This document shows positions 16,502 through 24,891 of a stretch of 55,171 nucleotides of DNA, in pieces. The stretch spans positions 91,494 through 146,664 of the forward strand of contig MGJU01000014.1 of the NCBI GenBank assembly GCA_001794435.1, given 5' to 3'. The notes under the pieces were generated by a model, which was given only the letters and a program-made list of their open reading frames with translations, was not told the origin of the DNA and made no database searches. Source of the DNA: Candidatus Yanofskybacteria bacterium RIFCSPHIGHO2_02_FULL_43_17. Lineage in GTDB: Bacteria; Patescibacteriota; Minisyncoccia; 2-02-FULL-40-12; GWA2-44-9. A program made the translations under genes and the position numbers. Each line of letters starts with the position of its first letter. Position 1 is the stretch's first letter.

Positions 16502-16574
16502 TGCCCTCGGAGGGAATCGAACCCCCAACTATCCCTTAGGACGGGACTGTTATAATCCATTTAACTACGAGGGC
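16502..16574 (-). tRNA. tRNA-Arg(CCT)
   Basis: Acceptor GCCCTCG / CGAGGGC, D-arm GTTA..TAAC, anticodon arm GTCCC-GTCCTAA-GGGAT, T-arm GGGGG-TTCGATT-CCCTC, discriminator A. CCA follows at 16501-16499. It overlaps the upstream extension of the cca frame, whose real start is 10 nt downstream of the discriminator. Confidence 0.93.
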
Positions 16575-16635
16575 ATCGTATTCAATTTTTACCTTGAAAT
16601 TTTAGCATTTTCATGGTATTTTTTCAATTAAATTT

Positions 16636-16706
16636 GGGCCTATGGTGAAACGGTATCACGCGTCCATGGCATGGACGAAGTCGGGGCTCGACTCCCCGTA
16701 GGTCCA
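16636..16706 (+). tRNA. tRNA-Ala(GGC)
   Basis: Acceptor GGGCCTA / TAGGTCC with the G3:U70 alanine determinant; D-arm GTGA..TCAC; anticodon arm CGTCC-ATGGCAT-GGACG; T-arm CGGGG-CTCGACT-CCCCG; discriminator A. CCA not encoded. Confidence 0.95.
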
Positions 16707-16749
16707 CTCGACTCGTCCCAAGGGGGCTCGCTCGTGGTAAACCACAGCG

Positions 16750-16783
16750 AAAATTAAATCCGCTTTCAGGCGGATTTAATTTT
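16750..16783 (+). terminator. Long hairpin downstream of tRNA-Ala(GGC)
   Basis: A perfect 14-bp stem AAAATTAAATCCGC / GCGGATTTAATTTT with 6-nt loop. It probably ends the tRNA transcript; A/T arms make it bidirectional. A second dyad (GGCCCTGAG...CTCAGG) lies at about 16808-16833. Confidence 0.7.
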
Positions 16784-16916
16784 GAGGAAAGTGCCCTGCC
16801 ATTCGACGGCCCTGAGTGGCCGCTCAGGCCCTCGAACGGGAGCGGTTAGCTCGCGCTCACCGCAGGCGAATATTTTTCTATTGGAAAATAAGTCGAAAGG
16901 GCATATCCTTTTTTCT

Positions 16917-17183
16917 ATGTATTATGTTTATATGATTAAAAATAAATACGGTAAGCTGTACATCGGTGTCACTCAAAATACGATGCAACGGTTACATCAT
17001 CATAATACAAAACAAGGCGCTCAATTTGCTAAATCAAAAACTAAATTTTCTATTGTTTTTCAGGAACAGCACGACTCTTTGGCCGGTGCAAGAAAAAGAG
17101 AAATTCAAATTAAAAAATGGCGTCGTGACAAGAAAGAGATGCTGATTGAAAAGTTTCAAAATGGTCTACCGACTGAACTGTAG
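16917..17183 (+). CDS. GIY-YIG nuclease-superfamily protein
   Basis: Single-domain GIY-YIG protein of 88 residues: MYYVYMIKNKYGKLYIGVTQ (YVY...YIG), MQRLHHHN (catalytic Arg/His region) and AGARKREIQIKKWRRDKKE. The open frame begins at 16782, but the upstream 45 codons cross hairpins and read like noncoding sequence, so ATG 16917 is chosen. It is paralogous to the 11375-11647 gene. Both lie beside tRNA-Ala genes. Confidence 0.88.
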   Translation: MYYVYMIKNKYGKLYIGVTQNTMQRLHHHNTKQGAQFAKSKTKFSIVFQEQHDSLAGARKREIQIKKWRRDKKEMLIEKFQNGLPTEL

Positions 17184-17232
17184 ATTTGGTATGGCTTTGC
17201 CTTTGCCAAGAAAAGATTAGTATAGGTGATTT

Positions 17233-17265
17233 TGGTTGGGAGGTGGCGGGAGTTGAACCCGACCC
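17233..17265 (-). ncRNA. ssrA: tmRNA (ssrA)-like 3' end
   Basis: On the minus strand the sequence TCGGGTTCAACTCCCGCCAC (17262-17243), then CTCCC and AACCA, closely matches the T-arm and acceptor end of tmRNA as I remember it from Escherichia coli (CGGGTTCAACTCCCGCCAGC). No full tRNA body is attached. A possible 5' partner with a 7-nt complementary end (GGGAGGT) lies at 18043, about 800 nt upstream, beyond an oppositely oriented gene. It may be the 3' end of a split ssrA or an ssrA fragment left by an integrating element. See findings. Confidence 0.55.
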
Positions 17266-17272
17266 CCAGATA

Positions 17273-17301
17273 TTGACACGCACGATTCAATATCGTATAC
17301 T
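17273..17301 (+). promoter_or_regulatory. Consensus sigma70 promoter for the 17326 gene
   Basis: TTGACA (17273-17278), 17-nt spacer, TATACT (17296-17301). Confidence 0.85.
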
Positions 17302-17325
17302 ACATACACTACAAAAAAGGAGGCC

Positions 17326-17850
17326 GTGATGAAACAATTAAAGCATCGGGTGTTTATACAAGATGGACAGTACATTACAAATAATGAGGATCGTTCATTG
17401 TTAGTAAAGTTAGGCGTTAATGGTTGGGCCTTAGTGAGAGAGGATCAAAAAAGTGGCTATGCGAAAGGTTGTTTTAACCAGGTTGAGCTAACATCTTTTG
17501 AATTGCGTGAGATTATCCGCGCCAGCGAGACTCCGTTGCCACGTGCTAGAGGTTGGGGAAGGTTATTGCAGGGAGTTGGGTATTACTTCGGATACGACCT
17601 GAACCTTTCCAATGTTGAAGCTTCTGCAGAGGACGGATTAAGACCAGTTATTATTACAAGAACAAAGGACCGCAGAGTGACTGCGGTGACTAGAAGAAAC
17701 GGAAAAATACTGGTATTTGAAGAATACAGGGATGAAATGTTTGTGGATTTAGAATATTGTGGGTATGAGACAGGGATGTATTTTACTAACCAGCGCGTCA
17801 ACATGACGCCAGAAGAATGCCGTAAAATAGCATCGGAAATGCTAACGTGA
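17326..17850 (+). CDS. Orphan protein of unknown function (174 aa), inserted next to an ssrA-like end
   Basis: Strong expression signals: a consensus promoter, a perfect AAGGAGG ribosome binding site 7 nt before ATG and a terminator right after the stop. The protein is soluble and mixed alpha/beta, with segments KLGVNGWALVREDQKSGYAK and GRLLQGVGYYFGYDL; the C-terminus ends in NMTPEECRKIASEML. I do not recognise it. The gene lies antisense between a tmRNA-like 3' end and a candidate tmRNA 5' domain, so it may be cargo of an insertion into ssrA. Confidence 0.75.
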   Translation: MMKQLKHRVFIQDGQYITNNEDRSLLVKLGVNGWALVREDQKSGYAKGCFNQVELTSFELREIIRASETPLPRARGWGRLLQGVGYYFGYDLNLSNVEASAEDGLRPVIITRTKDRRVTAVTRRNGKILVFEEYRDEMFVDLEYCGYETGMYFTNQRVNMTPEECRKIASEMLT

Positions 17851-17868
17851 TCCCTAGGAGTTAAGTAT

Positions 17869-17891
17869 GCCGACTCAAATGTCGGCTTTTT
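17869..17891 (+). terminator. Terminator of the 17326 gene
   Basis: GCCGAC-TCAAAT-GTCGGC followed by TTTTTC. Confidence 0.85.
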
Positions 17892-18033
17892 CATACAAAA
17901 ATCCTGTTATATGCCTCGGAAATTAATCCTCGATTTTTGAAAAAGTCAGCGTTTACACTATTTTTTATGTATTCAAACATCGTCAACGAACTTCCACTGC
18001 TTCGCTAAAGCTATGCAGTGCAGGCACCGAGTT

Positions 18034-18057
18034 GAAACCTCCCGCAAGGGAGGTTTC
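18034..18057. terminator. Perfect hairpin downstream of the 194-aa gene; possible tmRNA 5' end
   Basis: GAAACCTCCC-GCAA-GGGAGGTTTC, a 10-bp stem. It can end the minus-strand gat transcript. The minus-strand copy GGGAGGTTTC starting at 18043 is also complementary to the tmRNA-like 3' end at 17238-17244. A second dyad, CACTGC...GCAGTG, lies at about 17995-18020. Confidence 0.5.
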
Positions 18058-18060
18058 GAG

Positions 18061-18645
18061 TTAGAGAGCGTTCAGCTCCTTTAATGTTTTTTCGTATAGT
18101 TGCACCGCTCTTTTTGCTTCGCCGTAGCGAAGGAAATAGCTCACATCATGAGCCAGGCGGTTTCTTATTTTGTGCGCTTCCCAGAGACCGTCTAGGGTGA
18201 CTATTTGCGTCTTGTCTATGTTTTTCAGCCGGTCACCCATCGTGTCTCCGGGGTAACCGCTGGATTTCAAAATATAGTCAACCAAACTATCCGCCTCAAT
18301 AACGGCGAATTTCCATTCGGCTTCTTTTGTTGAGTTTAAGTGTTTTTGTATCTCATCCCACCTTGAACCAAGCGGACTCGACTGGGCAGATTGAGGAGGA
18401 ACCAGTGTTTTTAATAAGCTAGCCCTTGTTCTGATAAATCTATCCATTCTTACAAAATTTATTATGAACATTAAAAGTAAGATCACTGATATGAGTCCGC
18501 CCAGCATCTTCAATGAATTAAAAGTAACAATTGCTGCAGGACCGGAAAAGTATCCTAAGAGCAGATCCAAATTCAAAGAGCCGACATGAAAATCAGAGAT
18601 GTTGTATATGGACGCTAATGTGTTGGATACAGTATCCTCGTTCAT
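18061..18645 (-). CDS. Membrane protein with C-terminal HEPN-like cytoplasmic domain (194 aa)
   Basis: One membrane helix (about residues 46-65, [19 protein letters not shown]) is followed by a cytoplasmic helical domain. That domain ends with [12 protein letters not shown], whose R-x4-H pattern (RNRLAH) resembles the HEPN/DUF4145 signature; this is a pattern match only. The start overlaps the gatA stop (ATGA), so it is translated with the gat operon. In CPR genomes such proteins commonly sit after gatA. A role in the amidotransferase pathway is not implied. Confidence 0.7.
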   Translation of the reverse strand: MNEDTVSNTLASIYNISDFHVGSLNLDLLLGYFSGPAAIVTFNSLKMLGGLISVILLLMFIINFVRMDRFIRTRASLLKTLVPPQSAQSSPLGSRWDEIQKHLNSTKEAEWKFAVIEADSLVDYILKSSGYPGDTMGDRLKNIDKTQIVTLDGLWEAHKIRNRLAHDVSYFLRYGEAKRAVQLYEKTLKELNAL

Positions 18646-20051
18646 TTCAAGTTTTGTTCTAACTGGTACGCCGTTCTTAACAGCGTTTCTTCGTCAAATG
18701 CTTTGCCTATTAGTTGAAAGCCTACTGGTAATCCGCTGTTTTCACCGTTTCCGCAGGGAATTGATATCCCAGGCAAACCTGCGAGGTTAACCGGAACAGT
18801 ATAAATATCTTCTAGGTAGAGAGCAAGAGGATCAGATGATTTCTCTCCTATCCTGAACGCCGTTGTGGGAGAAACCGGTCCGACTATAACATCCACTTTT
18901 TCAAATGCAGAGTCGAAGTCGTTTTTTATGAGACGTCTGACCTTCTGGGCTTTAAGATAATAAGCATCATAATATCCGGAAGATAAGGCATAGGCGCCTA
19001 TCATTATTCTTCTCTTTGATTCAGGACCGAATCCTTCTGTTCTTGATTCAAAATATGTATCGATAAGCGTATCGGCGGATTTGGAAGAATATCCGTAACG
19101 GATACCGTCAAATCTGGATAAGTTTGCGGATACCTCCGACGGGACGATTACATAATAAGCGGCAAGGGCGTATTCAAAGTTCGGTATCGATACCTCTGCT
19201 ATATTGCAGCCAATACTTTCCAGTATTGATATTGTTGATTTAATCCTTTCTGCAACTTCAACGCTTAAGCCATCCCTAAAGAATTCTTTGGGAATACCCA
19301 CCTTGAGGCCTTTTATTTCTTTCTCTAGGCTTTTTGTATAATCAGGGACATTTTTCTTTGCAGTTGTCGCGTCAAATTCATCATGACCCGCAATCACATT
19401 CATTACAAGCGCGGCATCATACACATTTTTCGTGATGGGGCCTATCTGGTCCAAAGATGATGCCATAGCGATTAATCCATGTCGGGACACTCTGCCATAG
19501 GTTGGTTTTAAACCAACTACTCCGCACAGAGCTGCCGGTTGGCGTATAGAACCGCCCGTATCGGAGCCAAGTGCGAATACGCACAGATCTGCCGCAACGG
19601 CAGCGGCCGAACCGCCGGATGAACCGCCGGGGACACGGGATATGTCATGGGGATTTTTTGTAGGACCGAATGCCGAGTTCTCTGTGGATGTGCCCATGGC
19701 AAATTCGTCGAGATTAGTTTTGCCCAGACAAACAGCTCCAGCAGTTTTCAGTTTTTTTACCACGGTCGCGTCAAACGATGCTCTATAGTTTTCCAATATC
19801 TTGGAACCAGCGGTGGCTAATGAGTTTTCGAATAAGATATTATCCTTCAGAGCATATGGTATTCCCCGCAATAAGCCCTCCGGCAATTTCAGCTGTTCAT
19901 CGACAGGCTTAAAAGGAGTAAGAAGGGCATTTAGTTTCTTGTTTTCCTTTTCAATCTTGTTTTCGTAGTGCCTGATTAATTCTTCAGGCGAAAAGTCTCC
20001 TCTGTTGAGGGCTTCTCGGGTAGATTTTATTGTCAGGTTTGAGGGAGTCAC
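18642..20051 (-). CDS. gatA: Asp-tRNA(Asn)/Glu-tRNA(Gln) amidotransferase subunit A
   Basis: GatA is the amidase subunit that releases ammonia from glutamine to amidate mischarged Glu-tRNA(Gln) or Asp-tRNA(Asn). The amidase signature is complete: [13 protein letters not shown] with the cis-Ser, [20 protein letters not shown] with the nucleophilic Ser, and the catalytic Lys upstream in YALKDN. The start is GTG at 20051 and overlaps the gatC stop (GTGA), a clear translational coupling. At 469 aa it is normal. gatB is not in the window. Confidence 0.96.
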   Translation of the reverse strand: MTPSNLTIKSTREALNRGDFSPEELIRHYENKIEKENKKLNALLTPFKPVDEQLKLPEGLLRGIPYALKDNILFENSLATAGSKILENYRASFDATVVKKLKTAGAVCLGKTNLDEFAMGTSTENSAFGPTKNPHDISRVPGGSSGGSAAAVAADLCVFALGSDTGGSIRQPAALCGVVGLKPTYGRVSRHGLIAMASSLDQIGPITKNVYDAALVMNVIAGHDEFDATTAKKNVPDYTKSLEKEIKGLKVGIPKEFFRDGLSVEVAERIKSTISILESIGCNIAEVSIPNFEYALAAYYVIVPSEVSANLSRFDGIRYGYSSKSADTLIDTYFESRTEGFGPESKRRIMIGAYALSSGYYDAYYLKAQKVRRLIKNDFDSAFEKVDVIVGPVSPTTAFRIGEKSSDPLALYLEDIYTVPVNLAGLPGISIPCGNGENSGLPVGFQLIGKAFDEETLLRTAYQLEQNLK

Positions 20052-20350
20052 TTTTTTAGTACGGATCCTACCTTAATGAATCTGTTCTCTTTGTGCGGAG
20101 CTTGGCCTATGAGTTTTTCGTTCAAGTCCTCGTTCATTTCAAAATCTTTTCGATGCTCATCCGATCGTAAAGCATTTATGATACCAGTTGTCTGATATAA
20201 CGGCTCAACTCCCTCCGTGTCCAACTCATTCAACTTTTTAACAAAATCCAAAATTGAGGATAACTCCCTTTTGAACTTATCTTTTTCTTTTTCGGTCAAC
20301 TTGATTCGAGCAAGTTGCGCAATGTGTTCCACTTCTTTTTCGGTAAGCAT
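20048..20350 (-). CDS. gatC: Asp-tRNA(Asn)/Glu-tRNA(Gln) amidotransferase subunit C
   Basis: GatC is the 100-aa helical scaffold that stabilises GatA. It shows the family opening [39 protein letters not shown] in the middle and the C-terminal DFEMNEDL...KENRFIKV. It begins 4 nt after the ligA start region on the same strand, an AGGATT ribosome binding site precedes ATG 20350, and it is coupled to gatA. Confidence 0.95.
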   Translation of the reverse strand: MLTEKEVEHIAQLARIKLTEKEKDKFKRELSSILDFVKKLNELDTEGVEPLYQTTGIINALRSDEHRKDFEMNEDLNEKLIGQAPHKENRFIKVGSVLKK

Positions 20351-20354
20351 AATC

Positions 20355-22385
20355 CTATCTTAACATTTTTAAGAATTCTTTCTCGTTTATCACTTTGACT
20401 CCAAGTTTCTTGGCCGCATCATATTTCGAACCCGGCTCTGTACCGGCGACAACGTAATCAGTGTTTTTAGAAACAGAAGAAGAAACATCGCCTCCCAGTT
20501 CTCTGATGCGGTCTTTGGCCTCGTCTCTGCCCAGTGTTTCGAGTGTGCCGGTTAGCACGAATGTTTTTCCGGCAAGTTTTTCTGACCTTGCTGACGCTTT
20601 TTCAATGTGAATTTCAATTCCCGACTTCTCAAACTTCCCTACCAGTTTTTTATTGTAAGGTTTTTGGAACCAATCATAAATACTTTGCGCAACAATGGGG
20701 CCTATGTCCGGGATATTTTGAAGTTCTTCCTGTTCGGTGTGTTCAAAAAGATTGCCTAATTCGCCAACTTTTAATTTTTTACTTTTTACTTTTAACTTAG
20801 CAATTGCAAATTTTGCAATTGCAAGCGCCGTTTCTTCGCCAACATGGTCAATTCCAAGAGCATAGATGAACTTAGCCAGTGGAACTTGCTTTTTCTTCCT
20901 TATGGCGTTTACGGTATTTTCAGCCGATTTTTCCGCGAATCTTTCAAGATTCAGGAGGTCTTCTTTTCCAAGCATGAAAAGATCTGCCGCATCGTTTATG
21001 AGGGCCACATCCATTAGTTGATCAACTATTTTTGGGCCTACACCGTCAATATCCAGAGCTTTTTTGGATACGAAATGGTATATCGCCTCTCTTCTTATAG
21101 CCGGACAGTTTTTGTTAATACACTTAAAGGCAACTTGATCCCTGACTCTTTTTACTGGTTCTCCGCATATGGGACAATTTAAAGGCATATGGAATTCCTT
21201 TTCTTTTCCGGTTCGGAACTCTCTCAACACTTTTTTAATGTCCGGTATTACGTCGCCTGCTCTCCCGACTATGGCCGTATCCCCTATCTTTAACCCAAGC
21301 CGTCTTATCTCATCCAGATTATGGAGTGTTGCGCGAGAGACAGTTGTTCCCCCGATGTTCACTGGTTTTAATTTTGCGACGGGAGTAAGAACGCCGGTTC
21401 TTCCAACCTGGACGATTATGTCTTCGACTACCGTCTCCGATTCTTTGGGGGAGAACTTATATGCGATTGCTCCTCTCGGAGCCTTGCCGACAACACCTGT
21501 TCGCTGGAAAGATTTTTCGTCATTGAGTATGACGACTACTCCGTCTATTTCATAGTTCAACTGGTCGCGATGCTTCTCCCAATAGTCTCTGAATTTTTGA
21601 ACTTCGTCGAGATCTTTGGCAAATTTATTATGCGGGTTTGTTTTGAATCCCAGTGATTTTAATATCCGATGTTCTTCTTCGTGGGTTTTCTGGCCGAGGT
21701 CGGTGACGAGAGAGTAGGCGAACGAATCCATATTGCGTGAAGCGGTGATCTTCGGGTCGAGCTGTCTGACAGAACCGGCGGCAAGATTGCGAGGATTGGC
21801 GTATGCTTTAAGACCGGCTTTGTCCTGTTCTTTGTTTATTCTCTCAAAATCCTTTTTGGTTATGAACACTTCTCCTCTTACAACCACGTCCTTTTCGATG
21901 GCCAGTACAAGCGGGACGGCATCTACTGTCTTTAGATTCTGGGTCACCTCTTCTCCTGTCAGGCCGTCGCCCCGAGTCGAACCAATTTCTAAAACCCCTT
22001 TTTTGTATGTCAGTTCGACAGCTAACCCGTCAATCTTAAGTTCGCAATAATAGCCATGCCTACTTGCTCCGGGATGTATTTTTTCAAAGCGAGCCTCCCA
22101 TTCTTTCATATCTTTTTTATCGAAAGCATCGTTGAATGATAGCATGGGTTTGGGATGTCGGACTTTGGAAAATTCTTTTAGAGGTTTTCCGCCAATCCTT
22201 TGAGTCGGCGAGTCGGGAGTTATGAGTTCCGGAAATTGCTGTTCCAAATCAAAAAGCTCCTTTTTTAAGGAGTCCAACGCCTCGTCGGATATCTCTTGCT
22301 TATCTAAAACATGATAAAGATATCGATGTCGATTAATAACTTTTCGCAGTTTCTCTATTCTTTTCTTGATCTCAACTTTATCCAT
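20355..22385 (-). CDS. ligA: NAD-dependent DNA ligase
   Basis: Seals nicks during replication and repair using NAD+. The 676 residues hold all domains: Ia, the adenylation domain with ELKIDGLAVEL (active Lys), an OB fold, a tetracysteine zinc finger (CPICGEP...CINKNCP), helix-hairpin-helix repeats and a C-terminal BRCT domain (GKTFVLTGTLETLGRDEA). Oddity: in the HhH region an AT-rich low-complexity stretch (about 20760-20830) encodes AKFAIAKLKVKSKKLKVGEL and includes a palindrome GCAATTGC...GCAATTGC. It looks like an insertion of the same intergenic repeat type seen elsewhere in CPR genomes. Confidence 0.97.
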   Translation of the reverse strand: MDKVEIKKRIEKLRKVINRHRYLYHVLDKQEISDEALDSLKKELFDLEQQFPELITPDSPTQRIGGKPLKEFSKVRHPKPMLSFNDAFDKKDMKEWEARFEKIHPGASRHGYYCELKIDGLAVELTYKKGVLEIGSTRGDGLTGEEVTQNLKTVDAVPLVLAIEKDVVVRGEVFITKKDFERINKEQDKAGLKAYANPRNLAAGSVRQLDPKITASRNMDSFAYSLVTDLGQKTHEEEHRILKSLGFKTNPHNKFAKDLDEVQKFRDYWEKHRDQLNYEIDGVVVILNDEKSFQRTGVVGKAPRGAIAYKFSPKESETVVEDIIVQVGRTGVLTPVAKLKPVNIGGTTVSRATLHNLDEIRRLGLKIGDTAIVGRAGDVIPDIKKVLREFRTGKEKEFHMPLNCPICGEPVKRVRDQVAFKCINKNCPAIRREAIYHFVSKKALDIDGVGPKIVDQLMDVALINDAADLFMLGKEDLLNLERFAEKSAENTVNAIRKKKQVPLAKFIYALGIDHVGEETALAIAKFAIAKLKVKSKKLKVGELGNLFEHTEQEELQNIPDIGPIVAQSIYDWFQKPYNKKLVGKFEKSGIEIHIEKASARSEKLAGKTFVLTGTLETLGRDEAKDRIRELGGDVSSSVSKNTDYVVAGTEPGSKYDAAKKLGVKVINEKEFLKMLR

Positions 22386-22455
22386 GAAACCTAATATAAC
22401 TCAAATAAAAATGAGTGGGAAGGGTAATTTTAGCTATTTTAAAGACCGTTTATGA

Positions 22456-22800
22456 TTATAGCTCCGATATTTCAAACGAACGGCTTATGCTGCGATAAGT
22501 GCCTACGGCGCGGTAATTTAGCGTTTCTCCGCCGGGACACGTAGAAGGTAGGTTATTATTATATATTATGTACGTAGCGCCGTTACTCATTGTCGGCTGG
22601 GAAAGAGTCGGAGATCTTTCCCTGTTGTTATATAAACACCACTCCAAAGCACTGTCTGCGGCATAAGCGGCGCCGATTGAGTTTGTGGCTTCGGTTATTG
22701 ACCTGATTCGGGGTATGAAAATGCGTGTCAAAGCCAAAGTTATAGAAAGAATGGACGTAACCATCAATACGGTGAAAATAATTATAGAACCTCTTTGCAT
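22456..22800 (-). CDS. PilX-like minor pilus assembly protein
   Basis: The 114-aa protein starts MQRGSIIIFTVLMVTSILSI, a type-IV-pilin-like hydrophobic helix without the usual Glu5. The body then reads AYAADSALEWCLYNN, the A(A)DSALEWCLYN phrase typical of PilX-like proteins in CPR pilus operons. It is the last gene of the pilus cluster. Function as a minor pilin or assembly factor is inferred from position and helix. Confidence 0.75.
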   Translation of the reverse strand: MQRGSIIIFTVLMVTSILSITLALTRIFIPRIRSITEATNSIGAAYAADSALEWCLYNNRERSPTLSQPTMSNGATYIIYNNNLPSTCPGGETLNYRAVGTYRSISRSFEISEL

Positions 22801-22875
22801 TAGCCATTAGCTATTAGCAACTAGTCACCAGCAACCCTAATTAGTCGCTAGTCGCTAGTCGCTAGTCGCTAGTTT
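22801..22875. repeat. TAGTCGC heptamer tandem repeat (CTAGTCGCTAG family), copy 2
   Basis: TAGTCGC is repeated four times in tandem at 22842-22873, preceded by degenerate TAGCCATTAGCTATTAGCAA. It separates two minor pilin genes. Confidence 0.8.
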
Positions 22876-23426
22876 AGAAATTCTTCCCTCACGTCTCTTG
22901 AAGAAATGGTTGTTTGTATGTCGAACCTGAGACCCTCGCGACCGCTTGCGGTTTGAACTGAGGCGACAATTGTCACTCTCGGCTGTTCGTCGTCAATACC
23001 GGATCCTCTGACGCAAAAATTGAGGCGAGTGAAATTGATTTTAGCCGAAGTGATCGGGAAAGTGTTACCGCCGACGGTCTTGTTTATGATGCCGCCGCTT
23101 ACCGAATATCTAACCGAACCGCTTATCGGATGGTCCATTGTCAAACTGGTGAGGTTGCATCCCAAGTCGTCGGGGCTTTGGATTTGACTTACCCTGATTT
23201 CTCTTGCCATTGATTCTAAAGCAAACAGGGTTTCTTCTTGTATTTTCTGGGCGCCGAAGCCGCGTCTTTGCAAGTTTAGAACATTCACAAAATTAGTGGC
23301 TACGATTATTGAAATGATGGAAAAAACGAAAGCAGCGGTAATAAGTTCTACCATACCGAACCCACCCTCTTTATTTGCAAGTTGACCAAATCGGCGGATT
23401 ATTTTTTTAAGATTATTCATGATCAT
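22869..23426 (-). CDS. Type IV minor prepilin (PilW-like)
   Basis: A 185-aa prepilin. The class III leader ends GGFGMVELITAAFVFSI: a Gly before the Phe-type mature start and Glu5 in the helix. The body contains QRRGFGAQKIQEETLFALESM and REIRVSQI, a phrase common to PilW/PulJ-like minor pilins. The start overlaps the stop of the next upstream gene (ATGA at 23423-23426). The stop lies within the TAGTCGC repeat tract. Confidence 0.8.
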   Translation of the reverse strand: MIMNNLKKIIRRFGQLANKEGGFGMVELITAAFVFSIISIIVATNFVNVLNLQRRGFGAQKIQEETLFALESMAREIRVSQIQSPDDLGCNLTSLTMDHPISGSVRYSVSGGIINKTVGGNTFPITSAKINFTRLNFCVRGSGIDDEQPRVTIVASVQTASGREGLRFDIQTTISSRDVREEFLN

Positions 23427-23923
23427 TTCCAGTCAAATAAATGCGACTCGGCGCTAACGGTTCGGTTTATATTTCCTCTCTCCGTCCAAGTCACTAGGCT
23501 TGTGAGAATCAATTCACGGCTGTTGGGCTTGGATATGGTAATAGTTCTTCTGAATAATGTATTTGTTCCGGTCGAGTAATTATAAACCCCATTATTCTTC
23601 CTTAGTACCGGATTTGAACCGACCGTCATAAGACCTCCGTTCACGGTATCCCACTGAACACGCCAAGTTCCGGTAGGCAGATTGTTGTCAAACGCAGATC
23701 CGTTTAGCCAATTAGTATCCCTCATGTTTCTTATCACTTCTATCCCCTCTTGGGCCAGATTTGCTCCGATAAGGTTGTGTTCAATGCGCGCCGCGACGTT
23801 TATTGATGATGTGGCCAATATCAAAACCGGCCCCATTGCAACGGTTACTAACACAAGGGCTACCATTGCTTCTACCAAAGTGAAACCCCTCTCCCTATTC
23901 GATTTTGCCGGCAGTTGATACAT
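23423..23923 (-). CDS. Type IV minor prepilin (PilV-like)
   Basis: A 166-aa prepilin with RERG|FTLVEAMVALVLVTVA: peptidase site after Gly, Glu5 present. The LAQEGIEVIRNMRDTNW phrase typical of PilV/PulI-like minor pilins follows. It overlaps both neighbours (23895-23923 with the preceding gene, ATGA with the following), so the minor pilins are made together as a priming complex. Confidence 0.85.
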   Translation of the reverse strand: MYQLPAKSNRERGFTLVEAMVALVLVTVAMGPVLILATSSINVAARIEHNLIGANLAQEGIEVIRNMRDTNWLNGSAFDNNLPTGTWRVQWDTVNGGLMTVGSNPVLRKNNGVYNYSTGTNTLFRRTITISKPNSRELILTSLVTWTERGNINRTVSAESHLFDWK

Positions 23924-24443
23924 TGATTGTTTTGCAATCCTGAGGACAGTTGCCGCCTATTTTGCCTATGGTTATGGACAAGCTGTAATTGGGTTCATTG
24001 TGAACCGTGCCTCCGGAGTCAATTATGAATGTTTTGGGGTCAGGCGGTTCAAAATATGTTGCCCGGAAAACAGTTTTGAACTCGACTTTCGGATCTTCAA
24101 AACTCACCACCTCAATATCAGCATCATTATCCGGTCCGCCGGTGGGATTATAGTTCTTGTTTTGTGTTGAGCAGTTGAGAGCGCTTGCGTTTTCCCCTAC
24201 ATATATGGCGTATGACCGATTATTTATGTATCTGACCCCGTACCCGCACCTTATAGATCCGTTAAAACGGGTACTTGAAGCGGCTTTTGTTTGAGCTATG
24301 CGGACCTTAGATATGAAAGTATTTGTCTCTTCGCTGAAATTTATTCTGGTTCGCGAAAAGTTGATCAGGAGGAAAGTGGTTATAAAGCCAGTTATCGAGG
24401 CCACTATCAGCACTTCAAGCAATGTGAAACCATTCCTGCTCAT
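23895..24443 (-). CDS. Type IV minor prepilin (GspH/FimT-like)
   Basis: A 182-aa prepilin: MSRNG|FTLLEVLIVASITGF has the short leader, Gly(-1), Phe1 and Glu5. The body holds beta-rich sequence with several Cys (IRCGYGVRYINNRSYAIYVG and NCPQDCKT), consistent with a GspH/FimT-type minor pilin. It sits in the overlapping minor-pilin gene string. Confidence 0.85.
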   Translation of the reverse strand: MSRNGFTLLEVLIVASITGFITTFLLINFSRTRINFSEETNTFISKVRIAQTKAASSTRFNGSIRCGYGVRYINNRSYAIYVGENASALNCSTQNKNYNPTGGPDNDADIEVVSFEDPKVEFKTVFRATYFEPPDPKTFIIDSGGTVHNEPNYSLSITIGKIGGNCPQDCKTINVSTAGKIE

Positions 24444-24456
24444 AAAAGGTGAGTTG

Positions 24457-24891
24457 TTATTCTAATCTGACAGTTATCCTGTCTCCGGGATTAACGAAGA
24501 TTTTGTTGAGGTCTTTTGTGTCGATTTTTCTCTCGTTGACGCTAAAATAAAAACTCTTGTCATCGGTGGCAACGTGATCGTTGATCTCAATCACGGTGGT
24601 GTTGTTGTCTTGATCAACCGTATAGATGATCTTGATCTGGCCGGCAGCAACAGATGCATTTAAAGTATCCAGGACGGTCATCTTTTCGGTTACTTCTCCC
24701 TTGAACACCCTTTTCATATTGTCAAAATCAATCAGCAGAGCCGTTTCGTTTTTGGGCACGTTTTTAAACACGGAATCTTCTTTGCTGGAGAACCTCTCAA
24801 AAACAAATATGGCGCCAGCAATTATGACAACAAAAATAATTTGAACGGCAAGCGTGTTACTGAAAATATTTCGCAATTTCTTGAAGTTCAT
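24457..24891 (-). CDS. Membrane-anchored protein of the pilus locus (144 aa)
   Basis: One N-terminal membrane helix (about residues 15-32, AVQIIFVVIIAGAIFVF) is followed by an extracytoplasmic beta-rich domain. The ending, VNERKIDTKDLNKIF and VNPGDRITVRLE, resembles DUF4430-like or ubiquitin-like beta-grasp folds, but only loosely. It overlaps the 3' end of pilD by 35 nt, so it is co-transcribed with the prepilin peptidase and the minor pilins. Confidence 0.7.
   Translation of the reverse strand: MNFKKLRNIFSNTLAVQIIFVVIIAGAIFVFERFSSKEDSVFKNVPKNETALLIDFDNMKRVFKGEVTEKMTVLDTLNASVAAGQIKIIYTVDQDNNTTVIEINDHVATDDKSFYFSVNERKIDTKDLNKIFVNPGDRITVRLE

Noticed and set aside
22842..22873. TAGTCGC tandem repeat as a CRISPR-like array
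   Set aside because: The unit is 7 nt with no spacers.
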